Source: an uncultured Clostridia bacterium (GTDB lineage Bacteria; Bacillota; Clostridia; Christensenellales; Borkfalkiaceae). From it: a DNA stretch of 64,000 bases. The translations under genes were made by a program, and so were the position numbers. Numbering within the stretch: position 1 is the stretch's first letter; the number at the start of each line of letters is the position of its first letter. The notes beneath the pieces were generated by a model. It worked only from the letters and a program-made list of their open reading frames with translations, did not search any database and was not told where the DNA came from. The DNA lies in contig CANRAR010000001.1 of assembly GCA_947628675.1 (NCBI GenBank), positions 150,283-214,282 on the forward strand. Reading direction: 5' to 3'. Shown one piece after another: positions 8,955-18,109 of the stretch.

Positions 8955-10735
8955 CCAAGCGCAACACCTACTTCATGGACGAGGAACTCAACTCCGATCG
9001 GGTGGACGTCAAGTACTTGAAGCGGCTGCTCTCCCGCATTGCGCCGCGCAAAAAATTGTTTTTGGTGGCTCTCATTCTCCTCGTCGCCTCGTCGGTCGCC
9101 GCCCTCGTGCCGCCCGTCATCATCCGCGTCATCGTCAACCACGTCGTCCCCATGGAAGCGGGCGGGGCGCGTACGCGCGAACTCGTCTTGTATCTCGTCG
9201 CCCTCGGCGCGATGGGGGTGCTGACCGCCGTTCTTCCCTACTTCCACAAACTCATCATGGGCACGATCGGGCACGGCATCATCGCAGATTTGAGGCGCGA
9301 AGTATTTTTGCACTTGCAGGAACTCTCCTTCGAGTACTACGACAGCCGCCCCGCGGGCAAAATCTCCATCCGCGTCACCGAGTACATCAACGAACTCGCC
9401 GACTTTTTCACGGAATATCTGCTCAACTTCATCGTGGATATTCTCAAACTCATCGTCGCCACGGTGTTTTTGCTGTGCATCAGCCCCATTCTGACGGCCG
9501 TCGTCTACGCCGCCGTCGTGCCGCTCGCCGTCACCGTGCTGCTCATCAAGAAAGCGGTGCGCAAACTCTTCCGCAAGCACAGGGCGAAGAACAGCAACCG
9601 CAACGCCTTCATCGTCGAGTCCATCATGGGCGAGAAGGTGATAAAGAGCGGCAACCGCTCGGCGTACAACCGCGTCATCTACCGCGACCTTCAGGAGGAC
9701 AGCGCCTCCACGTGGATGAAGATCGTCCGCCGCAACGAACTCATCGCGCCCACCTCGGAATTTTTCTGGAACGCGGGCATCCTCGCCATGTACGCCGTCG
9801 CGCTCGCCCTGTTCTTCGGGGGAGACGCCGCCATTGCGGGCACCGTCATCGCGTTTCTCCTCTACACCTCCATCTGCTCGGAGCCGCTTTTGCAACTCGC
9901 CGCTGTCATGCAGCAGTTTGCGCAGGTCTCCGCCAACTTGGAGCGCATCTACGAGACGGCGGATGCGCCCGTCGCCCTCCTCGATAAGCCAAATGCCGAG
10001 GAACTCAAAGACGTGCGCGGCGAGGTGGAGTTCGACGACGTGACCTTCGGCTATGAGGAGGGCATTTCCGTCCTCGAGCACTTCACCCTGCACGTCGCGG
10101 CGGGGGAGAAGATCGCCCTCGTCGGCCCCACGGGCGCGGGCAAGACCACGGTCATCAACCTCTTGACGCGCTTTTACGACGTGGGCGCGGGGAGCGTCAA
10201 GGTGGACGGGCACGACGTGCGGGACGTCACCAAGAAGTCTTTGCGCCGCGAGATAGGGGTGCTGATGCAGGAGCCCTTCATCTTCAAGGGCAGCATTCTC
10301 GAGAACATCCGCTACGGCACACCGGGGGCAACCGACGAAGAGTGCATCGCGGCGGCGGAAAAAATTTACTGCGACCGCGTCGCCGCGCGCTTCCCCGAGG
10401 GCTACTACGCTCAACTCGGCGAGCGGGGCGAGGGCTTGTCGGCGGGCGAACGGCAACTCGTCTCGTTTGCCCGTATCGTGCTGAAAAACCCCAAGGTCGT
10501 CATCCTGGACGAGGCGACGAGCGCCATCGACTCGGAGACCGAACTGCTCATCCAGAGCGCCCTCGACCGCATTTTGGAGGGCAAAACGGCGTTTATCGTG
10601 GCGCACAGGCTTTCCACCATCCGCAAGGCCGACCGCATTTTGTATATTGCCGAGAAGGGCATCGCCGAGCAGGGCTCCCACGAGGAACTGATGGCGAAAA
10701 AGGGGAAATATTACGAATTAAATCAAAGAAAATAG
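8951..10735 (+). CDS. ABC exporter half-transporter (catalytic-site subunit)
   Basis: 594 residues. Type I exporter membrane domain (about residues 30-330), then an ATPase domain with Walker A GPTGAGKTTVIN, variant signature LSAGERQL and Walker B VVILDEATSAID with an intact catalytic Glu. Together with the upstream subunit (LSGGQ but Asp in place of the Glu) this gives one competent and one degenerate ATP site. Translationally coupled by ATGA overlap at 8951-8954. No terminator is obvious downstream; an AT-rich repeat tract follows. Substrate unknown. Confidence 0.9.
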   Translation: MTKRNTYFMDEELNSDRVDVKYLKRLLSRIAPRKKLFLVALILLVASSVAALVPPVIIRVIVNHVVPMEAGGARTRELVLYLVALGAMGVLTAVLPYFHKLIMGTIGHGIIADLRREVFLHLQELSFEYYDSRPAGKISIRVTEYINELADFFTEYLLNFIVDILKLIVATVFLLCISPILTAVVYAAVVPLAVTVLLIKKAVRKLFRKHRAKNSNRNAFIVESIMGEKVIKSGNRSAYNRVIYRDLQEDSASTWMKIVRRNELIAPTSEFFWNAGILAMYAVALALFFGGDAAIAGTVIAFLLYTSICSEPLLQLAAVMQQFAQVSANLERIYETADAPVALLDKPNAEELKDVRGEVEFDDVTFGYEEGISVLEHFTLHVAAGEKIALVGPTGAGKTTVINLLTRFYDVGAGSVKVDGHDVRDVTKKSLRREIGVLMQEPFIFKGSILENIRYGTPGATDEECIAAAEKIYCDRVAARFPEGYYAQLGERGEGLSAGERQLVSFARIVLKNPKVVILDEATSAIDSETELLIQSALDRILEGKTAFIVAHRLSTIRKADRILYIAEKGIAEQGSHEELMAKKGKYYELNQRK

Positions 10736-10746
10736 GTTTACAAAAA

Positions 10747-11000
10747 ATCTTTCAATGATAAGATAATAGAGGATAGTAAGGTAAGAAATAGAAAGGATAG
10801 TATGGTAAGATAATAGAAAGGATGGAATGATAAGATAATAGAAAGCATTATGGTAAGATAATAGAAGGGATAGTAAGGTTGGAGAGAAAATCGGAAAGAA
10901 TAAAAAAAGGATATATAACAATAGAAAAAACCGATATACAACAATAAAGAAATAAATAAAAAGTATAAAAATACTATAAAGAGATAAAAGTTCTTTTCTT
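10747..11000 (+). repeat. AT-rich, C-poor degenerate tandem repeat tract
   Basis: The plus strand is almost free of C. Degenerate units of about 20-25 nt share GGTAAGATAATAGAAAGGAT (for example at 10801-10825, 10825-10845 and 10851-10870). Further right it becomes A-rich without clear units. No gene is seen; the apparent minus-strand reading frame is low-complexity Leu/Ile/Tyr/Phe translated from the repeats. Confidence 0.6.
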
Positions 11001-11073
11001 TTTATGATGCGTCCCGATTTATATCTACCCACAGTAGAATGGATATATCACCATTATCAAAGGAGATTTTAAT

Positions 11074-11919
11074 ATGTCATCTTGTACGCATGATTGTTCG
11101 AGTTGCGGGTCGAACTGCGCCTCGCGCGACAAAACTTCCCTCATCAAACCGCCCCACGCGGGCACCCGTGTAGGGCGCGTCGTCGCCGTCGCAAGCGGAA
11201 AGGGCGGCGTGGGCAAGTCCCTCGTCACCTCCCTTCTCGCCGTCCGCGCGGCGGCCATGGGGCTCAAAGTCGGCGTTCTCGATGCCGACGTCACGGGCCC
11301 CTCCATTCCCCGCGCCTTCGGCGTAAAGGAACACGCCCGCGGCGATGAGGAGGGCATCTACCCCGTCACCGCGCGGAGCGGCATCAAACTGATGTCGATG
11401 AACTGCCTTCTCGAACACGCGGAGGACCCCGTCGTGTGGCGCGGTGCGCTCATCGCGGGCGCCTGCCTGCAATTCTGGACGGACGTCGTCTGGGACGAAC
11501 TCGACATCCTCTTCATCGATATGCCCCCGGGCACGGGCGACGTGCCCCTCACGGTGTTCCAGAGCATCCCGCTCTCGGGCGCGGTGGTCGTCACCACGCC
11601 GCAGGATCTCGTCGGCATGATCGTGGGCAAGGCCGTGAATATGGCGAAGATGTTGAACGTCCCCATCTTGGGCGTCGCCGAGAACATGAGTTACTATAAG
11701 TGCCCGAATTGCGGCGCGGAGCACGAAATTTTCGGCGCGAGCAGGGCGGAGGAACTCGCAAAGGCCTGCGGTGCGCCCGCCTACGCCCGCATCCCGCTCG
11801 ACCCCGCAGTCGCGCGCCTCGCCGACGGGGGACGCATCGAGGAGGCGGATACCGACTGCCTCTCCGCCATCTTTGCAGAAATTCTCAAATCGCGCGAGAT
11901 CGGTAATTACAAGGCGTAA
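11074..11919 (+). CDS. Mrp/NBP35-family Fe-S cluster carrier ATPase
   Basis: 281 residues, cytosolic. Deviant Walker A GKGGVGKS at 42-49, switch region DADVTGPS near 70, and DMPPGTGD near 150. A CPNC pair near 210-213 is the cluster-bridging motif of Mrp proteins. The N-terminus adds four cysteines (C4, C8, C11, C15; CTHDCSSCGSNC), the ferredoxin-like N-terminal motif of Nbp35-type members. These ATPases act as scaffolds or carriers that pass 4Fe-4S clusters to apoproteins. Clear ribosome site AAAGGAG; single-gene unit ended by a strong terminator. It lacks the MetI-like N-terminal domain of long Mrp proteins. Confidence 0.92.
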   Translation: MSSCTHDCSSCGSNCASRDKTSLIKPPHAGTRVGRVVAVASGKGGVGKSLVTSLLAVRAAAMGLKVGVLDADVTGPSIPRAFGVKEHARGDEEGIYPVTARSGIKLMSMNCLLEHAEDPVVWRGALIAGACLQFWTDVVWDELDILFIDMPPGTGDVPLTVFQSIPLSGAVVVTTPQDLVGMIVGKAVNMAKMLNVPILGVAENMSYYKCPNCGAEHEIFGASRAEELAKACGAPAYARIPLDPAVARLADGGRIEEADTDCLSAIFAEILKSREIGNYKA

Positions 11920-11930
11920 AGGGGCAACAA

Positions 11931-11959
11931 AAAAAGAGCGGCTCGAAGGCCGCTCTTTT
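11931..11959. terminator. bidirectional terminator between convergent genes
   Basis: AAAAAGAGCGGC, loop TCGAAG, GCCGCTCTTTT. It serves mrp on the plus strand and, by symmetry, the DUF1508 gene on the minus strand. Confidence 0.85.
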
Positions 11960-11970
11960 CGCGTGTCTTG

Positions 11971-13008
11971 TTATTCTTTGATGATCTCCACGACGTCGGT
12001 CGCGCCCCAACGCTTGGTGGATTCCATCGCGTTCTCGCAACTCGAACGGGTGCGGTAGGAGGAACTGTTGGCGAGGGGATTGCCGCGGGCATCGGAGAGG
12101 CGGAAGATAAAGTCGCCGCTCTTCACTTCGACGACGGCAAGGTTGCCCGCCTCGATGTTGCTGCGGTAGGTCTGAATGCCGCCCTTCGCGCTCTGCGCGG
12201 TGCCGTATGCGCGGCCGCTGACGATCATCTTTTCGCCGTTGCTCGCCACGAGTTCGAACGTCCACTTGTCGCCCTCGGGACGGACGACCCACTTGCCGTT
12301 GGCGGCGGAGACTTTGGGCGCATCCGCCTTCTTCGCCGCAGCCGCGGTGGCGGCGGCCGTTGCTACTTTTGCCGCGGGCTTTGCCGCAGTCTTGGGAGCG
12401 GGCTTCTTCGCTGCCGCGGGCTTCGCCGCCGCCTTGGGGGCAGGCTTCTTCGCCGCGACGGGTTTTTCTGTCTTTTTCACGGGTTCTTCCTCCTTTTCTT
12501 CGACGGGAGCGGGCTCCTCTGCGGGCGCTTCCTGTACGGCCTCTGCCTCTGCGGGCGCGGGCTCTTCCTGCTTTGCGGGTTCTTCTGCGGGCTCTTCCGC
12601 GACGGGCTCCGCGACGGGCGCGGGCTCCTCCTGCTTTGCGGGCTCCTCGACGGGCTCTTCCGCGACGGGTTTCTCGACGGGCTCTTCCGCGACGGGCTCC
12701 TCTGCGGGTTCCTCTTGCGCGACGGGTTCGGCGGTCTCCGCGACGACGGGCGCGGGCTCTTCCTGCTCTGCGACCTCTGCGGGCTCCTCTGCGGGCGCTT
12801 CCTGCGCTTCGGCGGCCTCTTCGGGTGCGGTAGGCTCGGCTTCGGGCTCGGCTTCGGGCTTGGCGGCGAGTTCTGCCGCGGCGGCCTTCTTGTTCTTCAC
12901 GCTCATCACGATCATCGTAATGACGAGCGCGATGATGAGCACAAGGATGATCGCAAGCACGATGACGAGCGGCAAATTTTCATTGATGAATTTTTTGATA
13001 CTATCCAT
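11971..13008 (-). CDS. membrane-anchored protein with Glu/Pro/Ala-rich linker and DUF1508 domain
   Basis: 345 residues. One N-terminal membrane helix (about 13-36), then about 130 residues of repeating EEPA/EEPV/KQEEPAP, then a basic Ala/Lys/Pro stretch resembling histone H1 tails (about 175-235). The C-terminal domain of about 108 residues is DUF1508 (YegP-like): WTFELVASNGEKMIVSG, GGIQTYRSN, FIFRLSDARGNPLANSS, SYRT. DUF1508 is usually found as one or two copies in small free proteins; tethering by a long low-complexity stalk is unusual. Which side of the membrane carries the domain is unclear. Ribosome site AAAGGAG upstream. Function unknown. Confidence 0.85.
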   Translation of the reverse strand: MDSIKKFINENLPLVIVLAIILVLIIALVITMIVMSVKNKKAAAAELAAKPEAEPEAEPTAPEEAAEAQEAPAEEPAEVAEQEEPAPVVAETAEPVAQEEPAEEPVAEEPVEKPVAEEPVEEPAKQEEPAPVAEPVAEEPAEEPAKQEEPAPAEAEAVQEAPAEEPAPVEEKEEEPVKKTEKPVAAKKPAPKAAAKPAAAKKPAPKTAAKPAAKVATAAATAAAAKKADAPKVSAANGKWVVRPEGDKWTFELVASNGEKMIVSGRAYGTAQSAKGGIQTYRSNIEAGNLAVVEVKSGDFIFRLSDARGNPLANSSSYRTRSSCENAMESTKRWGATDVVEIIKE

Positions 13009-13078
13009 GTTTCCACTCCTTTGTCCAAATCAAAATTGTAACTATATTCTACCATGAAATATCGCGGCTGTCAATCCA

Positions 13079-13107
13079 TTGACAAAATTTTTCCTTTCCT
13101 GTATGAT
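13079..13107 (+). promoter_or_regulatory. promoter giving a leaderless transcript
   Basis: TTGACA (13079-13084), 17-bp spacer, TATGAT (13102-13107). The expected start is at or within 1-2 nt of the ATG at 13114. Confidence 0.75.
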
Positions 13108-13113
13108 AAGAAT

Positions 13114-14247
13114 ATGAAAAAAATCGCAGTGATCGGCGGCGGCGCCGCGGGAATGGCGTGTGCGGTGCTGCTCGCCCGTGCGGGGCACGACGTCACGATT
13201 TTGGAGCGCGGCGCGCGCCTCGGCCGCAAACTTTCGGCGAGCGGCAACGGACAGGGCAACGTCACCAACATCGACATGGGGAAGACCCACTACTTCACCG
13301 ACGATGCGGAAAAACTCGCCCGCATCCTCGAAAAATTCGGCGCGGCGGATGCCGTCGCGTTTCTGGAGGGCATGGGGGGAATTTTCCTGCCCGATGCCCG
13401 TGGCAGGGTGTACCCCGCCTCCCGTCAGGCGTCCTCGGTGACCGACCTCTTCCGCCGCGAACTTTCCCGTCTCGGCGTTCGCATATGCCTCGGGGCGCAG
13501 GTGAAAAAACTCGCATATGACAAAAAAACCGCGCAGTTTTCCGTCGGATGGGCGGAGGGGCATATGCAGGCGGAGGCAGTCGTCCTCGCGGCGGGGGGGA
13601 AGGCGGCGAAGAACTTCGGCACCGACGGCACGGCGTATGCGCTCGCGCAGGCGTTCGGGCACACCGTGACGCCGCTTTCTCCCTCCCTCGTGCAACTGCG
13701 CACGTCGCCCGCCGCGGTGCGCGGGCTCAAGGGGGTGCGCACCGACGCCCTTCTCACCGTGGAGAAAAAGGGCGCGCCCGCCGTCTGCTTTCGCGGCGAC
13801 GTCCTCTTCACCGAGAGCGGCGTCTCGGGCGACGCGGTGTTCCGCGCCTCGTCGTATGCGGAAGCGGGCGACATTCTCCGCCTCGACCTTTTGCCCGACG
13901 TGCCCGCCTCCCGCCTTGTTAATTTACGCGAAGAGGGCGATCTTTTGTGCGTCCTGCATTCGGCGCTCGCGCGGCACATCGCCCGCCTTTCCCGCGAAAA
14001 CGGCAAAACGCTGTCGGTTTTCGTGAAAAATTTCCCCCTCGAAGTCACGGGAACGCTGGGCTTCGACTACGCGCAGGTGACCCGCGGCGGCATCCCGCTC
14101 GCCGAGGCAGACGGTTTTCTTATGAGCAAATTACAACCAAACTTCTATTTCGCGGGGGAGATCCTCAACGTGGACGGGGAGTGCGGCGGCTACAATCTGC
14201 ACTGGGCGTTCGCCTCGGCACACGCCGTCGCGGAGGCGCTTTCATGA
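13114..14247 (+). CDS. HI0933/BaiN-like flavoprotein (FAD-dependent oxidoreductase)
   Basis: 377 residues from the ATG at 13114. An upstream ATG at 13054 is rejected because it precedes the promoter and adds no family sequence. The N-terminal Rossmann dinucleotide site GGGAAGMACAVLLARAGHDV is at about 7-26, then LERGARLGRKLSASGNGQGN, typical of HI0933 proteins. A C-terminal FAD motif GEILNVDGECGGYNLHWAF near 345-363 completes the fold. The family (COG2081) includes BaiN and many proteins of unknown substrate. It overlaps the next flavoprotein by ATGA, so the two are co-translated. Confidence 0.9.
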   Translation: MKKIAVIGGGAAGMACAVLLARAGHDVTILERGARLGRKLSASGNGQGNVTNIDMGKTHYFTDDAEKLARILEKFGAADAVAFLEGMGGIFLPDARGRVYPASRQASSVTDLFRRELSRLGVRICLGAQVKKLAYDKKTAQFSVGWAEGHMQAEAVVLAAGGKAAKNFGTDGTAYALAQAFGHTVTPLSPSLVQLRTSPAAVRGLKGVRTDALLTVEKKGAPAVCFRGDVLFTESGVSGDAVFRASSYAEAGDILRLDLLPDVPASRLVNLREEGDLLCVLHSALARHIARLSRENGKTLSVFVKNFPLEVTGTLGFDYAQVTRGGIPLAEADGFLMSKLQPNFYFAGEILNVDGECGGYNLHWAFASAHAVAEALS

Positions 14248-15764
14248 AACTCACCCTGCGCGACATTGCGCTTCCCGCCCGCAAAAAAGAGGGCGCCCTT
14301 CTCGACCTGTGTGCCAAAAAATTGGGCGCGCCCGTCAAATATTTCAAAATTCTGAAGAAATCCCTCGACGCGCGCGACAAGGGCGACATCAAGTGGGTAT
14401 ACACGGTGGAGTGCGCCGACGAGCAAATTTCCGACCCCATTCCCGCATTTCCGCAGGTGAAGCGGGGGGCGCGCGTCTACATTGCGGGCGCGGGGCCTGC
14501 GGGGCTGTTCTCGGCGCTGCGCCTTCTCGACTGCGGCATGAAGCCAATTTTGTTGGAGCGGGGGAAGGCGGTGGAGGAACGCGTCGCCGCCGTCGAGGCG
14601 TTCAAACGCACGGGCGTACTCGATCCCTCCACCAACGTGCAGTTCGGCGAAGGGGGCGCGGGCACGTTCTCGGACGGCAAACTCACCACGCAGACGAATA
14701 GCCCCTACCGCCGCGAAATTCTGCATACGTTCGTCAAGTTCGGCGCCCCCGCCGAGGTGGAATATCTCGGCAAGCCGCACATCGGGAGCGATAACCTCCG
14801 CAACGTCGTCGCCAATATGCGGCGGGACATCCTCGCGCGCGGCGGGCAGGTGCGCTTTTCCTCCCAACTTACGGACATCGAGATCAAGAACGGAAAACTT
14901 TCCGCAATTTATGTGAACGGCGTCCGGGAGGAGGCGGATGTGCTCGTGCTCGCCGTCGGGCACAGCGCGCGCGATACCTTTGAGATGCTGCTCGCCCGCG
15001 GCTTTCAAATGGAGCAGAAGGCGTTCGCCGTCGGCGTAAGAGTGGAGCACTTGCAGCGCGCCGTCAGCGCGGCGCAGTACGGAAGGGGGTACGCGGGGCT
15101 CCCCGCCGCGGACTACAAACTCGTCTCCCACGCCTCCGAGCGCGCCGTGTTCACCTTTTGTATGTGCCCCGGGGGCGTCGTCGTGCCGTCGGCGAGCGAA
15201 GAGGGCGGCGTCGTCACCAACGGCATGAGCGACTACGCGCGGGACGGCGCCAACGCCAATTCCGCCCTCGTGGCGCAGGTGGGGCGGGAGGACTTCGGCG
15301 GAGAACATCCCCTCGCGGGCGTGGAGTTTCAGAGGAAGTTGGAGCGCGCCGCGTACAAGGCGGGCGGCGGGGGATACCGTGCGCCCGTCCAGCTCGTCGG
15401 CGACTTTCTCATCGGGCGGGAGAGTTATTATTTCGGCGAAGTCAAGCCCACGTACGCCCTCTCCACGACGTTCGCCCCGCTCGAAAGTTATCTGCCCGCG
15501 GGGGTCACCTCCGCCCTCCGCGCCGCCATTCCCGATATGGAGCGGCGGCTCAAGGGGTTTGCCGCTTACGAGGCCGTCCTCACGGGCGTGGAATCCCGCA
15601 CGAGTTCGCCCGTGCGCGTCGTGCGCGGGGAAAACTTGCAAGCGGAGGGCAAAGAGGGCGTCTACCCCTGCGGCGAAGGCTGCGGCTATGCGGGCGGCAT
15701 CGCCTCGGCAGCGGCGGACGGCCTCCGCGTCGCCGAAGCCATCGTGCGCAAGTATATGGAATAG
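14244..15764 (+). CDS. uncharacterised FAD-dependent dehydrogenase (COG2509-type)
   Basis: 506 residues, start ATG at 14244 overlapping the preceding stop. An N-terminal region of about 75 residues precedes the FAD site GAGPAGLFSALRLLDCGM (about 80-97), with LERGKAVEERV, the FGEGGAGTFSDGKL signature near 137, and a C-terminal GEGCGYAGGIASAAADGLR FAD-binding motif. This matches the conserved COG2509 family, whose substrate is not established. The pairing with an HI0933-type flavoprotein suggests a shared redox pathway, but neither sequence says which. The downstream spacer holds a repeat with a hairpin that may end transcription. Confidence 0.88.
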   Translation: MKLTLRDIALPARKKEGALLDLCAKKLGAPVKYFKILKKSLDARDKGDIKWVYTVECADEQISDPIPAFPQVKRGARVYIAGAGPAGLFSALRLLDCGMKPILLERGKAVEERVAAVEAFKRTGVLDPSTNVQFGEGGAGTFSDGKLTTQTNSPYRREILHTFVKFGAPAEVEYLGKPHIGSDNLRNVVANMRRDILARGGQVRFSSQLTDIEIKNGKLSAIYVNGVREEADVLVLAVGHSARDTFEMLLARGFQMEQKAFAVGVRVEHLQRAVSAAQYGRGYAGLPAADYKLVSHASERAVFTFCMCPGGVVVPSASEEGGVVTNGMSDYARDGANANSALVAQVGREDFGGEHPLAGVEFQRKLERAAYKAGGGGYRAPVQLVGDFLIGRESYYFGEVKPTYALSTTFAPLESYLPAGVTSALRAAIPDMERRLKGFAAYEAVLTGVESRTSSPVRVVRGENLQAEGKEGVYPCGEGCGYAGGIASAAADGLRVAEAIVRKYME

Positions 15765-15794
15765 GCGCGCTCTCTCGCCCGCCACCGTTTTCAC

Positions 15795-15850
15795 CCTCAT
15801 ACCGAACGCCCCGCCGCGCGAAACGCGGCGGGGCGTGAGCGTATCTTCCC
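15795..15850 (+). repeat. dispersed repeat family A, copy 1
   Basis: Flanks CCTCATACCGA (15795-15805) and GTATCTTCCC (15841-15850) enclose a hairpin CCCCGCCGCG/CGCGGCGGGG. The same flanks recur at 27642-27706 (inverted) and 58773-58835 around a different hairpin. Confidence 0.75.
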
Positions 15851-15893
15851 GTTTTTCGCAAAATTTTTTGGACAAAAAAATGTCATCTTCCCC

Positions 15894-15922
15894 TTGCCAA
15901 CCCGCCGTTTGTGTGATACAAT
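15894..15922 (+). promoter_or_regulatory. promoter of the GH43 lipoprotein gene
   Basis: TTGCCA (15894-15899), 17-bp spacer, TACAAT (15917-15922). The leader is about 26 nt, with GGGGGAAAG before the ATG at 15955. Confidence 0.7.
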
Positions 15923-15954
15923 GAAAGTAATCTATTTAAGGGGGAAAGAACAAC

Positions 15955-18099
15955 ATGAAAAAAGCGTTACAATTTGCCGCGGTCGCAACGAGTTGCCTTC
16001 TGGCGCTCTCCGTGTTCGCGGCTTGCGGCGGCGAGGAGGAAGATTATCGGGAGAGCGCCGATTTTGCCCGTATCTGCTACGACAATCTTCCCGATGACGG
16101 CATAGATCTCCCCGCTTCCGAAACGTCGGTGGTCGTCACCAAGGCCACGGATATCAAGGCGTATACGTCCGACGGCTCTAAGGCCAAACTCGAAGAGGTC
16201 GCCACATATGAGGACGGCGTGTTCACCGCAAAGGGCGCGGGCATTATCACCTTTACCCGGGATGGGAAAGAGGGCAGAGTGGAAGTTGTCCCCGCCTACG
16301 TCACCAACCCCGGCAACCAGTACACGGGCACGACGAGCAATGCAAAAGAGAGTGACGGTGCAAAATATCTCGGCCACACGCACGACCCTTCGTTCATCGA
16401 GGTGACGGAGAACGGCAGACCCGTCTACTACCTCTTCTCCACAGGGTGGAATGAGAACCCCGCGGTCAACAACTATAAGACGTACGGCAACGCCATCCAC
16501 CGTTCGGAGGATCTTCTCACGTGGGAGTTCGTGGGCAGGACGTTCGATTGGAATGCGCGCAACACCGAATTCATCGGCAGCGACGCACACACATGGCTAT
16601 ACGACGGTACGACCAACGGCTACTCCGATGCGGATGCAAGTTGGTGGGCGCCTGACATCGTCCCGTGCCCCTCGGGCGGCTATTGGCTGTATACCTGCGT
16701 CGTAGACGGCTCTGCCGATAGTGCCGATATTAGTAAGGCAGAGGGTATGTTGATCGGCAACAAAAAGTATGCGCGCGCCTGCATCCTTCTGTACCATTCC
16801 GATTCGCTCGCGGCGGGCTCCTTCAAGGCGGTCATGGGACCCGACGGCAAGCAGGCCGTTCTCATGCAGTCCTCCATTCAGCGTGGCGAAAGCGTGAAGG
16901 ACGTCAACGGCATTGACCCGCAGATCATCTACACGCCCGACGGCAAGATGTACATGGCGTACGGCTCTTTCGGTTCGGGCGACTACATCATCGAACTCGA
17001 CCCGCAGACGGGTCTCCGCAAGGACGGCAAGACGTGGCAGACCCACGAGACCATTCGCGGATATATCGACAGCAATTCGGATAACGATAAACAGTCTGAA
17101 ATCATCGACCCCGAAAACATTCAGGAACTCTACAACAAGACGGAGGGCGGCGTCGGTTGGGAACACCCCTATTACGGCAAGAACATTTCGAGGATGGATA
17201 TGGAGGCTCCTGTTATCGCCCGTCACGACAACGTGAAGATCTTCGACGAGACGACGGAACTCGACGAAAACAACGAGCCCAAGGACGTCGAGGGCAAGAC
17301 GTACTACTACTCCATGCACTCCTACGACGGCCTCGAATACAACTATCAGATGTACGGCGGCAGGAGTGAGAGCCCGCTCGGCATCTTCAAATCCGCGGGC
17401 GGCGAGGGTATCGTCCGTAACGACGGCGCAGGCAATTCCAACAATCAGGGCAATAAGTACATGGGCGCCTTCACGTGGCACAACAAGAGCGCAACGAGCA
17501 AGGAGATCGATATCATCCTGCCCGGGCACAACGACCTCTTCACCACGAGCACGGGCGTCAACCTCGCGGCGTACATCACGCGCACCATTTCCCTCGGCGC
17601 CGGCGTCGATTTTGTTTCGCAGATCCACCAGTACTACCTCAACTCCAAGGGCGACATCTGCATCAACCCCAACCGCTACAGCGGCGAGATGATGCGCACC
17701 GTCACCAAGGATGAGCTCTTGAAGTACACGGAGGACGGCAAGTTCAAGATGGTGTTCACGAGCAACCAGTACGATACCAATACCAACCACACCGCGAAGA
17801 ACGTCTCCGTAGACGTCGTATTCGGCGAAGACGGCTCCATCAAGGACGCCGCAGGTACGGCGCTTGGCACGTATACGATGTACGGCAAGTGCTACATCAA
17901 GATCGAGTTCACCAAGGCGCAGGCCAACGGCGAAACGACGTACTACGGCGTCGTCAGCCCCGCATGGCTGGGCGACCAGAACAAGTCGGGCTTCACCATC
18001 ACGGCGCTCGGCTACACCAACCCGAAGCGGAGTATGTCCATCTTCTTCAACAACTACTCCACGCTCTCCGGCACCAACCTCGTCGGCAATGTGCAATAA
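15955..18099 (+). CDS. GH43-family glycoside hydrolase lipoprotein (arabinanase-like)
   Basis: 714 residues. Signal peptide with lipobox VFAAC (lipidated Cys24), then an Ig-like or linker segment (about 40-110). A five-bladed propeller of GH43 type follows, with catalytic candidates D144 in THDPSF (base), D321 in NGIDPQII (pKa modulator) and E417 in DMEAPVI (acid). WWAPDI and YNYQMYGGRSESPLGIF also fit GH43 endo-arabinanase-like enzymes. A C-terminal beta domain (about 560-710) resembles the accessory domain of such enzymes. It would act outside the membrane on arabinan or related plant or mucin glycans; the substrate is inferred. Monocistronic, with its own promoter. Confidence 0.85.
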   Translation: MKKALQFAAVATSCLLALSVFAACGGEEEDYRESADFARICYDNLPDDGIDLPASETSVVVTKATDIKAYTSDGSKAKLEEVATYEDGVFTAKGAGIITFTRDGKEGRVEVVPAYVTNPGNQYTGTTSNAKESDGAKYLGHTHDPSFIEVTENGRPVYYLFSTGWNENPAVNNYKTYGNAIHRSEDLLTWEFVGRTFDWNARNTEFIGSDAHTWLYDGTTNGYSDADASWWAPDIVPCPSGGYWLYTCVVDGSADSADISKAEGMLIGNKKYARACILLYHSDSLAAGSFKAVMGPDGKQAVLMQSSIQRGESVKDVNGIDPQIIYTPDGKMYMAYGSFGSGDYIIELDPQTGLRKDGKTWQTHETIRGYIDSNSDNDKQSEIIDPENIQELYNKTEGGVGWEHPYYGKNISRMDMEAPVIARHDNVKIFDETTELDENNEPKDVEGKTYYYSMHSYDGLEYNYQMYGGRSESPLGIFKSAGGEGIVRNDGAGNSNNQGNKYMGAFTWHNKSATSKEIDIILPGHNDLFTTSTGVNLAAYITRTISLGAGVDFVSQIHQYYLNSKGDICINPNRYSGEMMRTVTKDELLKYTEDGKFKMVFTSNQYDTNTNHTAKNVSVDVVFGEDGSIKDAAGTALGTYTMYGKCYIKIEFTKAQANGETTYYGVVSPAWLGDQNKSGFTITALGYTNPKRSMSIFFNNYSTLSGTNLVGNVQ

Positions 18100-18109
18100 A
18101 TAGAATGCA

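Noticed and set aside
7008..10681. Very long minus-strand frames opposite the ABC exporter genes
   Set aside because: His/Asp/Arg-rich antisense shadows of GC-rich coding sequence.
10718..11032. Minus-strand hydrophobic open frame rich in Leu/Ile/Phe/Tyr
   Set aside because: Translation of an AT-rich tandem repeat; no ribosome site and no conserved motif.
11968..13057. Long plus-strand open frames (Gly/Leu/Arg or Ser/Ala-rich)
   Set aside because: Mirror images of the Glu/Pro/Ala repeat gene on the minus strand. Low-complexity coding leaves the other frames open; no family features or ribosome sites.
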